A stretch of 35,144 nt of DNA from Verrucomicrobiota bacterium (GCA_028873125.1 JAGWMQ010000023.1:1-35144), one strand, 5' to 3'. Counted from the first letter of the stretch, positions 17,865 to 26,057 are shown. Numbers and translations: made by a program. The notes: generated by a model from the sequence alone, not told the origin.

Positions 17865-18854
17865 ATGAACACAGGCATCTCTGCAATCAATGACGCGGTC
17901 AAAGACGCGAGCGCATTCACTCATCCGCTCTTCACCGAACTGGGAAAGGTCATCGTCGGGCAGCAATACCTCACCGAGCGGCTGGTCATCGGCCTGCTCG
18001 CCAACGGCCACGTGCTGCTCGAAGGCGTGCCGGGTCTGGCCAAGACCCTGGCCGTGAAGTCGCTGGCGAACTGCATCCACGTGAAGTTTTCGCGGCTCCA
18101 ATTCACCCCGGACATGCTGCCGGCCGACGTCATCGGCACGCAGATTTACAACCCGCAATCCGGCGGCTTCACCACGCGCAAAGGCCCCATCTTCGCCAAC
18201 CTCATCCTGGCCGACGAAATCAACCGCGCGCCGGCCAAGGTGCAGAGCGCGCTGCTCGAGGCGATGCAGGAAAAGCAGGTCACCATCGGCGAACAGACCT
18301 TCAAGCTGGAGGAACCGTTCCTGGTGCTGGCCACGCAGAATCCCATCGAGCAGGAAGGCACCTATCCGCTGCCCGAGGCGCAGGTGGACCGCTTCATGTT
18401 GAAATTGAAAATTGTCTATCCGGCGCGCGACGAGGAACGGCGGATTTTGGAAATGATGGCCCGGACCTCCGGCGCACCGACGACGGGCGCGGTGGTGGAT
18501 CCCCAGCAGATTCTCCGCGCCCGTGAAGTCATCAACGACATTTACGTGGACGACAAGGTGAAGGATTACATCGTAGATTTGGTTTGCGCCACGCGCGATC
18601 CCGACAACTATAAAATCGCCGTGAAGGATTTCATCCAGCTCGGCGCGTCGCCGCGCGCGACGATTGCGCTGACGCTGGCGGCCAAGGCGTATGCCTTCCT
18701 CAAGAGCCGCGGCTACGTGACGCCGCAGGACGTGAAAAGCATCGGCATGGACGTGCTGCGCCACCGCGTGGCCATCACCTACGAAGCCGAGGCCGAGGAA
18801 AAAACCAGCGAAACGGTCATCCAGAAAATCTTTGATGAACTGCCGGTGCCGTGA
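17865..18854 (+). CDS. MoxR-family AAA+ ATPase
   Basis: A 329-residue AAA+ ATPase of the MoxR class. Walker A is GVPGLAKT (54-61), Walker B LILADEIN (113-120), with the MoxR-typical RLQFTPDMLPADVIG, KGPIFANLI, PAKVQSALLEAMQE, ATQNPIEQEGTYPLPEAQ and DRFMLKL. MoxR ATPases act as chaperones for the VWA proteins encoded next to them and usually head the MoxR-DUF58-Bat operon. I chose the ATG at 17865 over an upstream TTG (17838) because the family N-terminus aligns from there. Here the expected next gene, DUF58, is displaced by about 2.2 kb carrying a protease gene and a toxin-antitoxin pair. Confidence 0.95.
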   Translation: MNTGISAINDAVKDASAFTHPLFTELGKVIVGQQYLTERLVIGLLANGHVLLEGVPGLAKTLAVKSLANCIHVKFSRLQFTPDMLPADVIGTQIYNPQSGGFTTRKGPIFANLILADEINRAPAKVQSALLEAMQEKQVTIGEQTFKLEEPFLVLATQNPIEQEGTYPLPEAQVDRFMLKLKIVYPARDEERRILEMMARTSGAPTTGAVVDPQQILRAREVINDIYVDDKVKDYIVDLVCATRDPDNYKIAVKDFIQLGASPRATIALTLAAKAYAFLKSRGYVTPQDVKSIGMDVLRHRVAITYEAEAEEKTSETVIQKIFDELPVP

Positions 18855-18872
18855 ATCAAAACCAATTCCTTG

Positions 18873-20336
18873 ATGCACTATAAAATTCAATCCAGCGTAT
18901 TTTTGATGGTGCTGATGGTTTGGTTTGCTGTCGGTGCGTTTGTGTTTGCTCCTTTGGCCCGCGGCCAAGAAATCCCGGCAAAACTCCTTCAGGAGGATTT
19001 CCAAATCATGCGGCACGCGCTGGAGGAAGCGCATGGGGGGATTTACCGATACACCAGCAAGGCAGACATGGACCGCACTTTTGATCGCGCTTATCGAAAA
19101 ATTGATCGCCCAATGACCGTTCTCGAGTTTTGGCGATTGGCGGCGCCCGTGGTTGCACACATCAAATGTGGCCATACTTATCTTTTCTTTCCAAAAGCTG
19201 TGCAAGCGCAGATGGTGACAACTCTTCCTCTTTTCCCAATGGTAACCAGGATATTCGATGATCGCCTTTATGGTTATCAAGATTTGGCGAATCCCGGGAG
19301 CCCGCTCGAAGGAGCCGAGCTTCTCTCGATCAACGGCGTGCCAGCGAGGAAGCTCCTGAATAACTTCAGAGCGGTTTCCTATACCGGAGATGGCAACACG
19401 GCCACGGCGAAAAATTACCGCATTACTCACTACGGCGATTTCAGGTTTTACCTTTACGGTTTCGGTATCGAAAGCCCCTTTCAGGTGGAGTATCGGGACA
19501 AGGGTGGAAAGCGACACAGCACGACTTTGGCCGGGATGGAGCAATCCACAGTGAACCGGGCTTTGGACGCGCGAAATTCCGGATTGGCCACGGTTCCGAA
19601 TGCTGATTTCAAGTTTCTAGGAGGAGGCAAAATCGCCGTGCTCACAATCCGCCACTGGTATCACTATGCTGATGAAAATCGCAAGCTGACGTTCTCAGAT
19701 TTCCTAAAAACTTCATTTTCACAAATTCACCAGAATGGAACAACCAATCTCATCATTGATGTCAGAGATGACGATGGTGGTTTGGATGTGCCGGTCGTTG
19801 AACTCTTCGCCTATCTGTGGAATCAGCCGTTTCGTGTTTATCGGGACATCAACTGCAATGCCCGGGAGTTCGATTTTTTTAGATACGCCCCGGAAGCAAA
19901 GCCGATACCGGGCGAGCTCACCAAGGGGGCTGACGGCAAGTTTCATGTCGTGAAGCAGGCTGGCTTGGATCTACAACAGCCATTGCAGCCGCACTATGGC
20001 GGAAGAGTGTTCGCGTTGATGAACGGCGGAAGCTTTTCGTCCAGCACCGAGTTCCTGACACTGCTGCACTTTTACAAACGTGCCAAGTTCATCGGAGAAG
20101 AGCCAGCTGGTGCTTATTATGGTTACACCTGCGGCCGGATGGTGGATCTGATCTTGCCAAATTCGAAACTGGAGTTGAACTTCGGGATATTGACGTTCTA
20201 TTTGGACGTGAGCGGTTACAGACACCCAGACCGTGGTGTCATGCCCGATTACCCAGTCACTTATACCATCGCTGATTTGCTAGCCGGCAGAGACAAGGAT
20301 ATGGAATTGGCACTCTCGCTGGCTCGGTCAAAGTAG
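18873..20336 (+). CDS. Secreted S41-family (C-terminal-processing-like) peptidase
   Basis: A 487-residue exported protein with a Sec signal (hydrophobic 9-27, cleavage near ARG-QE). It resembles bacterial S41 serine peptidases: an N-terminal cap, a PDZ-like stretch ([19 protein letters not shown], 142-160) and the core with [13 protein letters not shown] (293-305) and [13 protein letters not shown] (383-395). The catalytic Ser is probably Ser389. The following [10 protein letters not shown] matches the family pattern for the strand after the Ser. It is AT-richer, with more mixed codon use, than moxR before it and DUF58 after it, and it is not a normal member of MoxR/Bat operons. I infer it is an acquired cargo gene. 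It lies 18 nt after moxR. ATG 18873 is preferred to the TTG just before it. Confidence 0.85.
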   Translation: MHYKIQSSVFLMVLMVWFAVGAFVFAPLARGQEIPAKLLQEDFQIMRHALEEAHGGIYRYTSKADMDRTFDRAYRKIDRPMTVLEFWRLAAPVVAHIKCGHTYLFFPKAVQAQMVTTLPLFPMVTRIFDDRLYGYQDLANPGSPLEGAELLSINGVPARKLLNNFRAVSYTGDGNTATAKNYRITHYGDFRFYLYGFGIESPFQVEYRDKGGKRHSTTLAGMEQSTVNRALDARNSGLATVPNADFKFLGGGKIAVLTIRHWYHYADENRKLTFSDFLKTSFSQIHQNGTTNLIIDVRDDDGGLDVPVVELFAYLWNQPFRVYRDINCNAREFDFFRYAPEAKPIPGELTKGADGKFHVVKQAGLDLQQPLQPHYGGRVFALMNGGSFSSSTEFLTLLHFYKRAKFIGEEPAGAYYGYTCGRMVDLILPNSKLELNFGILTFYLDVSGYRHPDRGVMPDYPVTYTIADLLAGRDKDMELALSLARSK

Positions 20337-20372
20337 GATGTGATTTGTTATGACTTCAATCGTCTTTGTTCC

Positions 20373-20456
20373 ATGATTCCCCGCGAGATTCTCAAGAAAA
20401 TCCGGCAGATCGAGATTCGCACGAACCGGCTCGTGACCGAATTGCTCGCGGGCGCG
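20373..20456 (+). pseudogene. Duplicated 5' end of the DUF58 gene (28 codons)
   Basis: These 84 nt match the first 84 nt of the intact DUF58 gene (21062-21145) at 81 positions, with the three differences at 20438, 20443 and 20453. The copy translates to [20 protein letters not shown], then VTELLAGA, and the similarity stops exactly at the toxin stop codon (20457). The LL in TELLAGA fits the usual DUF58 pattern better than the SL of the intact copy, so this may be the older 5' end. Its frame stays open, antisense to both toxin and antitoxin, until a TGA at 21063-21065 that overlaps the intact DUF58 ATG. Confidence 0.9.
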
Positions 20457-20765
20457 TCACTTCAGCCGCCGGCGCAGTTCCGCCGGATTCCGCGCCCCAT
20501 GCCAGATGGCCACCACTTTGACTTCGCGATATTCCTCGTCAATGGTGAAGTAAACCGAGTGCGGCCACGGCGGCGGCATTTTCGCCTTGTGGGTCAGTCG
20601 CGTGTAAAGTCGAAAACGTTCTGGTTCGCGCGAAAGGGTATGAAGCATTTCGCGAACGACGATGTTGAATCGGTGGCTGACGCCGGGTTCGCTTTCGTCA
20701 TAAAACGTGACGGCCTCATGCCAGTCGCGCTCGGCGTCGGCCCCCACGATGACCGTGAATGTCAT
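20457..20765 (-). CDS. ParE/RelE-type toxin of a type II toxin-antitoxin pair
   Basis: A 102-residue basic protein with the ParE/RelE fold pattern: an N-terminal strand (FTVIVGADAERDWHEAV), a Tyr-containing helix (TFYDESEPGVSHRFNIVVRE), then a HSVYFTIDEEYREVKVVAIWHGARNP strand-hairpin, which is the C-terminal signature of these toxins. Members inhibit gyrase (ParE) or cleave ribosome-bound mRNA (RelE); sequence alone does not decide which. It starts within the antitoxin stop (ATGA, 20762-20765), so it is translated by coupling. The gene ends exactly where the duplicated DUF58 segment ends, which places the insertion boundary at its stop codon. Confidence 0.9.
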   Translation of the reverse strand: MTFTVIVGADAERDWHEAVTFYDESEPGVSHRFNIVVREMLHTLSREPERFRLYTRLTHKAKMPPPWPHSVYFTIDEEYREVKVVAIWHGARNPAELRRRLK

Positions 20766-20992
20766 TTTTTGGCGCGCAGCCGTTCTTCAATTTCAGCAAA
20801 CACTTGGTCCACGGGCTTTCCGCGTCCAGGATATCTCAGCGCGTCTTCGGCGCGGCGGTCAAGTTCGGCAAGTTGTTCGGGCGTGAGTTCGTCGTCGAAA
20901 TCACCGAATTCCAATTCGATGGTTTCAACAAGTTCGCGGCGTTCCGCTTCGGGCATCCGGCGCAGTTCTTCGAGAATTTCTGTCGCGCTCAT
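20762..20992 (-). CDS. Antitoxin, addiction-module component family
   Basis: A 76-residue acidic protein upstream of the toxin. It follows the small addiction-module antitoxin pattern (TIGR02574/Unstab_antitox type): EILEELRRMPEAERRELVET, then an acidic linker, then LTPEQLAELDRRAEDALR and a C-terminal helix ending EERLRAKK. Such proteins bind and neutralise ParE/RelE toxins; a DNA-binding domain is not obvious. A TAAATT -10-like hexamer sits 6 nt before the start codon on the - strand. The pair is oriented opposite to the surrounding MoxR/Bat genes. Confidence 0.88.
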   Translation of the reverse strand: MSATEILEELRRMPEAERRELVETIELEFGDFDDELTPEQLAELDRRAEDALRYPGRGKPVDQVFAEIEERLRAKK

Positions 20993-21032
20993 GCCGTTAA
21001 TTTACTTCGTCGAACAGAACGCGCAACGGCAA

Positions 21033-21053
21033 ATTCGTCATTCGTCATTCGTC
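21033..21053 (+). repeat. Heptamer tandem repeat (ATTCGTC)x3 before DUF58
   Basis: Three perfect units of ATTCGTC (21033-21053), followed by a decayed ATCTCCC, end 2 nt before the C preceding the intact DUF58 ATG. The array lies between the antitoxin gene and the second copy of the DUF58 5' end, so it marks the right edge of the inserted segment. Confidence 0.85.
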
Positions 21054-21061
21054 ATCTCCCC

Positions 21062-21970
21062 ATGATTCCCCGCGAGATTCTCAAGAAAATCCGGCAGATC
21101 GAGATTCGCACGAACCGGCTCGTGACTGAATCGCTCGCGGGAGCGTATCATTCCGTCTTCAAGGGCCAGGGCATGAACTTCGACGAGGTGCGCGAATACC
21201 AGCCCGGCGACGACGTGCGCTCGATTGACTGGAACGTCACCGCGCGGATGAACCATCCGTTCATCAAGAAGTTCGTGGAGGAGCGCGAACTCACGCTCAT
21301 GCTCGTCGTGGACGTGAGCGGCTCCGGCCTGTTCGGCTCGCGCGCGCAGTCCAAACGCGAACTGGCCGCGGAAATCGCCTCGGTCCTGGCCTTCTCCGCC
21401 ATCCGCAACAGCGACAAGGTCGGCCTGTTGCTGTTCACCGACGAGGTGGAGAAATTCATTCCGCCACGCAAGGGCCGCGGCCACGTCCTGCGCGTCATCC
21501 GCGAAGTCCTGTTTTTCGAGCCGCAGCGGCGCGGGACGGACCTGGTCCACGCGCTGGACTTCATGGGCCGCGTGCTGCCGCACAAGGCCATCACGGTGGT
21601 GATTTCGGATTTTATTCTGCAGGAAGGCAACGGTTTTTTGCCAAAGCCGACGCAAACCGCCCTGCGCATGGCCAACCGCCGCCACGACGTCGTGGCGGTG
21701 CATATCACCGACCGTTACGAACTGGAGCTGCCCGCGCTGGGCCGGCTGGTCTTGGAAGACGCGGAAACGGGCGAAGTGCTGGAGGTCCACACCGGCCAGG
21801 CCGGCAGCCGCGACGCCTTCGCGCTGCGTCAGCAAAAACAAAATGACGAACTGGCGCGGCAATTCCGGTCGTCGGGGATAGATGCGATCCGGCTGCGCAC
21901 CGACGAGCCTTACAGCGCGGCGCTCGGAAAATTTTTCGAGACGCGGGAGAGACGGAGGTTGCGCGGATGA
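21062..21970 (+). CDS. DUF58 domain protein (intact copy)
   Basis: 302 residues, the normal length for the DUF58 partner of MoxR. Family hallmarks are [14 protein letters not shown] at the N-terminus, FKGQGMNFDEVREYQPGDDVRSIDWNVTARMN (36-67), a VWA-like region starting LMLVVDVSGSG (80-90, DxSxS), and VISDFILQ. DUF58 proteins are cytoplasmic VWA-like proteins that work with MoxR in membrane or periplasmic protein maturation. I chose the ATG at 21062 because it is duplicated upstream and begins the family consensus. Its stop overlaps the next gene as ATGA. See the 84-bp duplication and the toxin-antitoxin insertion immediately upstream. Confidence 0.95.
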   Translation: MIPREILKKIRQIEIRTNRLVTESLAGAYHSVFKGQGMNFDEVREYQPGDDVRSIDWNVTARMNHPFIKKFVEERELTLMLVVDVSGSGLFGSRAQSKRELAAEIASVLAFSAIRNSDKVGLLLFTDEVEKFIPPRKGRGHVLRVIREVLFFEPQRRGTDLVHALDFMGRVLPHKAITVVISDFILQEGNGFLPKPTQTALRMANRRHDVVAVHITDRYELELPALGRLVLEDAETGEVLEVHTGQAGSRDAFALRQQKQNDELARQFRSSGIDAIRLRTDEPYSAALGKFFETRERRRLRG

Positions 21971-22638
21971 TTGCCACCAGTCCTCCACCCGCGGCCGCCG
22001 GGCCTGCCGCCATGGCGAACGACATCCGCGACATCAAGCCGCCGGTCGCCATCCCCAACGTCTGGGCGTGGGTTTGGTGGACGCTCGCCGCGCTGGCCAT
22101 CCTGGCGATTTTCTTTTTGGTCTGGCGCTGGTGGCGGAAGCGGCGCTCGCAAATCCCGATTGTTCCGCCGGTCCCGGCGCACGTCCGCGCCAGGCAGGCA
22201 CTGGCCGAGGCGCTCGGATTCCTGGGACAGCCCAAGCCTTTTTGCACCCTGGTTTCCGACACCGTCCGGCGTTATCTCGAGGAGCGGTTTGACTTCCGCG
22301 CGCCGGAGCGGACCACGGAGGAATTCCTGTTGGAGCTGCAAGGCACAGACTTGTTGACCGCGGAGCAAAGGGAATGGCTCGGCAAGTTCCTGGAAAGTTG
22401 CGACCTGGTCAAATTCGCCAAATACGAGCCGGGCGAACCGGAGTTGCGAGAGCTGCATTCGTCCGCGCTGAAGCTGGTCGAGGAAACCGAACCGCGGGAA
22501 GCCAGCCCGGCGGCAGGAAGCCCATCCGACCCGGGCGTGGCGGTTGACGCCGCGTCAACCGCAACGGCCGACCGCGGGGCGCCGTCGGCTGCGCGCGAGG
22601 CGCGCGCGCTCCCCAAAACCGCCGGTCCCCAAACGTAA
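21967..22638 (+). CDS. DUF4381-like single-pass membrane protein
   Basis: A 223-residue protein in the position usually taken by DUF4381 in MoxR-DUF58-VWA operons. One transmembrane helix (about 33-53, WAWVWWTLAALAILAIFFLVW) is followed by a basic RRWRKRR-type stop-transfer segment, and a helical cytoplasmic domain with RARQALAEALGFL, SDTVRRYLEERFDFRAPERTTEEFL and LRELHSSALKLVEET. Start ATG overlaps DUF58 (ATGA), and its stop directly abuts the BatA start. The last about 48 residues (Ala/Ser/Pro-rich) do not look like the family and contain a strong DNA palindrome, so they may come from an interspersed repeat. Confidence 0.8.
   Translation: MIATSPPPAAAGPAAMANDIRDIKPPVAIPNVWAWVWWTLAALAILAIFFLVWRWWRKRRSQIPIVPPVPAHVRARQALAEALGFLGQPKPFCTLVSDTVRRYLEERFDFRAPERTTEEFLLELQGTDLLTAEQREWLGKFLESCDLVKFAKYEPGEPELRELHSSALKLVEETEPREASPAAGSPSDPGVAVDAASTATADRGAPSAAREARALPKTAGPQT
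22540..22562 (+). repeat. Perfect 10-bp palindrome inside the DUF4381-like gene tail
   Basis: GCGGTTGACG (22540-22549) and CGTCAACCGC (22553-22562) pair perfectly around a 3-nt loop. It is inside the coding tail about 75 nt before the stop, in an unusually GC-rich, low-complexity stretch. Confidence 0.7.
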
Positions 22639-23643
22639 ATGACCTTCGCCCATCCGTGGATTCTGGCAGTGCTGGCCTTGTTGCCGCTGCTGGCGTGGCT
22701 CAAGGGCCGACGCGGCTCGCCGCCGGCGTTCCTGTACTCCTCGCTGCGGCTGGTCGAGGGCCTGACGCGCGCGCGGCGTTCGCGCGCGGGCGGATTCCTG
22801 GCGGCCCTGCGCTGGCTGACACTGGCCCTGTTCATCGTGGCGCTGGCACAGCCGCAACTGACCAAAAGCCGGACCACGGTCAGGGCGAGCGGCATTGACA
22901 TCGTGGTCGCCTTGGACCTCTCCGGCAGCATGGTCTCGGAGGATTTTGTCGTGGACGGAAAGCGCGTGAGCCGGTTCAACATGGCGCGTTCGGTGTTGAA
23001 AAATTTCATTGAACAACGCCCGGACGACCGGATCGGCCTGGTGGTGTTCGCCACCCAGGCGTTCATTGCCACGCCGCTGACGCTGGACCACGATTTTCTG
23101 CTCGAGGACCTGGACCGTCTGGACATCGGCGCCATCAACCCGAACGCCACGGCCATCGGCGACGGCTTGAGCACGGCGCTCAACCAACTGCGTGCCGTGA
23201 AGGGGAAAAGCAAGATCGTGATTCTCATGACCGACGGCCAGAACAATTCGGGCAAGATCGAGCCGCTCATGGCGGCGGATGCGGCGCAGGCGCTGGGTGT
23301 GAAGGTTTACACGATCGGGGTCGGCAAGCGCGGCATGGCCCCGATGCCCGTCGGAAAAAATCCCTTCACCGGCCAGACGATTTACCAAAGCGAGCCGGTG
23401 GACATTGACGAGGACACGCTGCAAAAGATCGCGCACGAGACCGGAGGCCAATACTATCGCGCCGACAACGCGGAGCGGTTCCGGGAGATCTACGCGGAGA
23501 TCAACAAGATGGAAAAGACGGAGGCGGTCATCAACAAGTTCACGCAATACCAGGAGTTGTTTCCGTGGCTGGTTTCGAGCGGACTGGCGCTGTTGCTGGT
23601 CGAAATTGCACTGGGACAGACGGTTTTACGAAGACTGCCGTGA
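22639..23643 (+). CDS. VWA domain membrane protein (BatA-like)
   Basis: 334 residues. Two N-terminal membrane segments (about 6-20 and 52-70), a VWA domain starting GIDIVVALDLSGSM with the MIDAS residues Asp93, Ser95, Ser97, a NATAIGDG segment supplying the Thr, LMTDGQNNSG supplying the Asp, and a C-terminal membrane helix (about 308-327). This is the BatA (aerotolerance/von Willebrand) topology, with the VWA domain facing the periplasm. It begins directly after the stop of the DUF4381-like gene. Function: a metal-dependent protein-binding module, presumably loaded by MoxR; the exact client is unknown. Confidence 0.93.
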   Translation: MTFAHPWILAVLALLPLLAWLKGRRGSPPAFLYSSLRLVEGLTRARRSRAGGFLAALRWLTLALFIVALAQPQLTKSRTTVRASGIDIVVALDLSGSMVSEDFVVDGKRVSRFNMARSVLKNFIEQRPDDRIGLVVFATQAFIATPLTLDHDFLLEDLDRLDIGAINPNATAIGDGLSTALNQLRAVKGKSKIVILMTDGQNNSGKIEPLMAADAAQALGVKVYTIGVGKRGMAPMPVGKNPFTGQTIYQSEPVDIDEDTLQKIAHETGGQYYRADNAERFREIYAEINKMEKTEAVINKFTQYQELFPWLVSSGLALLLVEIALGQTVLRRLP

Positions 23644-23757
23644 GAACAACATCGTTGACACACCTGGGCAAGGCGGCGCGGAAGCGGCAATTGCCGATCC
23701 GCCGGCGGCACGCTTCGGCCCTGCACCCGGTCAACATTTCCACGGCGCGAGCGGACC

Positions 23758-25446
23758 ATGCGTTTTGAGTTTGCCAGAATCCTGTGGCTGCTGCCGGCGG
23801 TGCCGCCGGCGCTGCTGGCGTTTTTCTGGTGGGCGTCGCGCCGGAAGAACAAATTGCTCGCGCAATTCATCCAGACGCGGCTGCTGGCGGCATTGACGGT
23901 CGGCATCTCGCCGACGCGGCGGAAGATTCGGTTTGCGCTCCTGATTGCCGCGACGGCGCTGGCGATCGTCGCCCTGGCCCGGCCGCAATATGGGTTCGAT
24001 TTGCAAAAGGTCGAACAGCGCGGTCTGGACATTCTGGTGGCCGTGGACACGTCCAAGAGCATGTTGGCCGGGGACATCGCGCCTGACCGCCTGGAGCGCG
24101 CCAAGCTTGCCGCCCTGGATTTGATGCGCGTGGCCAAACCCGACCGGTTGGGGTTGGTCGCGTTTGCCGGCGACGCTTTTTTGGAGTGCCCGCTGACGTT
24201 TGACAACACCGCCTTCGAGCAATGCGTCCAGGCGCTGAACGTCAACACGCTCCCACTGGGCGGCACGGACCTCGCGGCGGCCATCGGCGCGGCGCAGGCG
24301 GCCTTCAAGGAAAGCGATCACTACAAGGTGCTCGTGCTGTTGACGGACGGCGAAGACACCATCAGCGACGCTGGCGCGCTGGAGGCGGCCAAGGAGGCGG
24401 CCAAGGCCGGGCTGAAGATCTTCACCATCGGCATTGGCACGACGGCGGGCGACCTGTTGCGCGTGACCGGCGCCAACGGCAATTCCGATTACATCCGCGA
24501 TGCAAACGGCGACGTGGTCAAATCTCATCTGAACGAGACGCTGCTCGAGCAAATCGCCGCCGCCACCGGAGGCTTTTATCTGCCGCTGCGCGGAGGGGAC
24601 ACGATGGAAACGCTCTACGACAAGGGCCTGGCGCCGCTCCCCAAGTCCGAGGGCGAGGAACGGGAAATCCGCCGGTATCACGAGCAGTATTATTGGCCGC
24701 TGACGGTGGCGATGTTGCTGTTGCTGGCGGAATTGTTCCTGGCGGAGCGCCGAACGCCGGCCCGTCACGGGGCGGTAAAAACCTCCGCCGCCCGCTCTCC
24801 CGCCCCCGACGCCAAAACCATTGCCGTCGCGGCGCTGACGACCGTTTTGTTGTTACCCGCCGCAGCCTCGGGTTCGCCCGCCAGCGCGCTGCGCGATTAT
24901 CGCGCGGGCAATTTCACCAATGCGCTCCAGGAATTCACGCAACTGGCGCAGACACGGACCAACGACCTGCGGCTGGTCTTCAATGCGGGTGACGCGGCGT
25001 ATCGCGCCACAAACTTCGATGAGGCGCAGAAGTGTTTCCAACTGGCGGCGCTGTCGCCGGACGTGAGGCTGCAGGAAAAGGCGTTCTATAATCTCGGCAA
25101 CACGCAGTTTCAACTGGCCAAGTCGGCGAAGGATCTGGACGGCCTCCAAAATGGCCTGGAGCTGGCGGAGAAGAGTTACGAGCACGCGGTGGTGCTGGAC
25201 ACCAACGACGCCGACGCGACGTTCAATCTCGCTTTTACAAGAAGCGCCGTCGAACGGATCAAGGAGTTCCGGGCGGCGATTCAGCGGGCGAAAGGCGAGG
25301 CGGATGCCGCCGTCCGGCGCGCCGAATTTCACCGCGCGTTGGAGATCATGCTGCCATTGCAGAAGACCATCGCCGCCAAGCAGTTTGCCGAGTTCACCAA
25401 ACGATTGAAGGCCATTGATGGCATCGCGACTTCTCATCAGCCTTGA
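23758..25446 (+). CDS. VWA plus TPR membrane protein (BatB/BatC-like fusion)
   Basis: 562 residues. Two N-terminal membrane helices (about 8-25 and 57-74), a VWA domain with MIDAS Asp97-Thr-Ser99-Lys-Ser101, GGTDLAAAIG and LLTDGEDT, a third membrane helix at about 318-335, another hydrophobic segment at about 358-375, then a TPR region (SALRDYRAGNFTNALQEF, FYNLGNTQFQLAKSAKDLDG, EKSYEHAVVLDTNDADATFN). The layout equals BatB fused to the TPR part of BatC. A 114-nt gap with no recognisable feature separates it from the preceding BatA-like gene. Its 3' end overlaps the Gln-rich gene by 29 nt. Confidence 0.92.
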   Translation: MRFEFARILWLLPAVPPALLAFFWWASRRKNKLLAQFIQTRLLAALTVGISPTRRKIRFALLIAATALAIVALARPQYGFDLQKVEQRGLDILVAVDTSKSMLAGDIAPDRLERAKLAALDLMRVAKPDRLGLVAFAGDAFLECPLTFDNTAFEQCVQALNVNTLPLGGTDLAAAIGAAQAAFKESDHYKVLVLLTDGEDTISDAGALEAAKEAAKAGLKIFTIGIGTTAGDLLRVTGANGNSDYIRDANGDVVKSHLNETLLEQIAAATGGFYLPLRGGDTMETLYDKGLAPLPKSEGEEREIRRYHEQYYWPLTVAMLLLLAELFLAERRTPARHGAVKTSAARSPAPDAKTIAVAALTTVLLLPAAASGSPASALRDYRAGNFTNALQEFTQLAQTRTNDLRLVFNAGDAAYRATNFDEAQKCFQLAALSPDVRLQEKAFYNLGNTQFQLAKSAKDLDGLQNGLELAEKSYEHAVVLDTNDADATFNLAFTRSAVERIKEFRAAIQRAKGEADAAVRRAEFHRALEIMLPLQKTIAAKQFAEFTKRLKAIDGIATSHQP

Positions 25447-25954
25447 TTTGCTGCTGCTCACCAGCCTGGCCGCCGGCGCGCAAACCGCCGGGGAATTTTT
25501 CAATCACGGCGCGCAGTTCTACATTTCCAACAACATTCCCGCCGCCCGGAAGGAAGTCGAGAGCGGGCGCAAGCTGTTCCCGGACGACGTGAAGTTGAAG
25601 AAACTGGAGGAACTGCTCAAGCAGCAGCAACAAAACCGGCGACAACAACAACGGAATCCAGCTTCGCAGCAACGGCAGCAGTCGCAGAACTCCCGCCAGG
25701 ACCGGCAGCAACAAAACCAGCAGGCGCAAAATCAGTCCAACCCCAAGCAGCAGCAACAACAGAAGGAGTCATCCCGCGACCTGGGCAACAAAAATAGACA
25801 GGCGTCTCAGCCGACGCGAGCGGAGGAGGCAAAGGCGATGACCCCGAAGGAGGCCCGGCAATTGCTAGATGCGCAAAAAGACGATGAGCAGTTCCTCCAA
25901 TTGAAACCCAAGGAACCCCGGCCAAATTCTCCCGCACCTTGGAAAGATTGGTGA
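25418..25954 (+). CDS. Exported Gln-rich protein of the Bat cluster
   Basis: A 178-residue protein: signal peptide (MASRLLISLDLLLLTSLAAG-AQ), a short TPR-like segment (GEFFNHGAQFYISNNIPAAR), a long Gln/Arg/Asn-rich low-complexity stretch (about 67-120), and a conserved-looking end MTPKEARQLLDAQKDDEQFLQL leading to a final KDW. The Gln-rich linker and the LLDAQKxDE...KDW end resemble the C-terminus of BatC-type TPR proteins, here as a separate gene overlapping the VWA-TPR gene. ATG 25418 is preferred to the adjacent TTG at 25415. Probably periplasmic, and coupled to its neighbour. Confidence 0.78.
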   Translation: MASRLLISLDLLLLTSLAAGAQTAGEFFNHGAQFYISNNIPAARKEVESGRKLFPDDVKLKKLEELLKQQQQNRRQQQRNPASQQRQQSQNSRQDRQQQNQQAQNQSNPKQQQQQKESSRDLGNKNRQASQPTRAEEAKAMTPKEARQLLDAQKDDEQFLQLKPKEPRPNSPAPWKDW

Positions 25955-26028
25955 TCCGGACGAATTTGCAATTTACAACCAACTAATTGAAAGCATGTTA
26001 CATCGTCATTTTGCCCGGACGATTCTTC

Positions 26029-26057
26029 TTGAATTTTGCAAAGCAGGAGGTTAGGAT
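26029..26057 (+). promoter_or_regulatory. Candidate rpoD promoter
   Basis: TTGAAT (26029-26034), a 17-nt spacer and TAGGAT (26052-26057), each matching sigma-70 consensus at four of six positions. It lies in the 253-bp gap before rpoD and would give a leader of about 145 nt. Confidence 0.45.
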
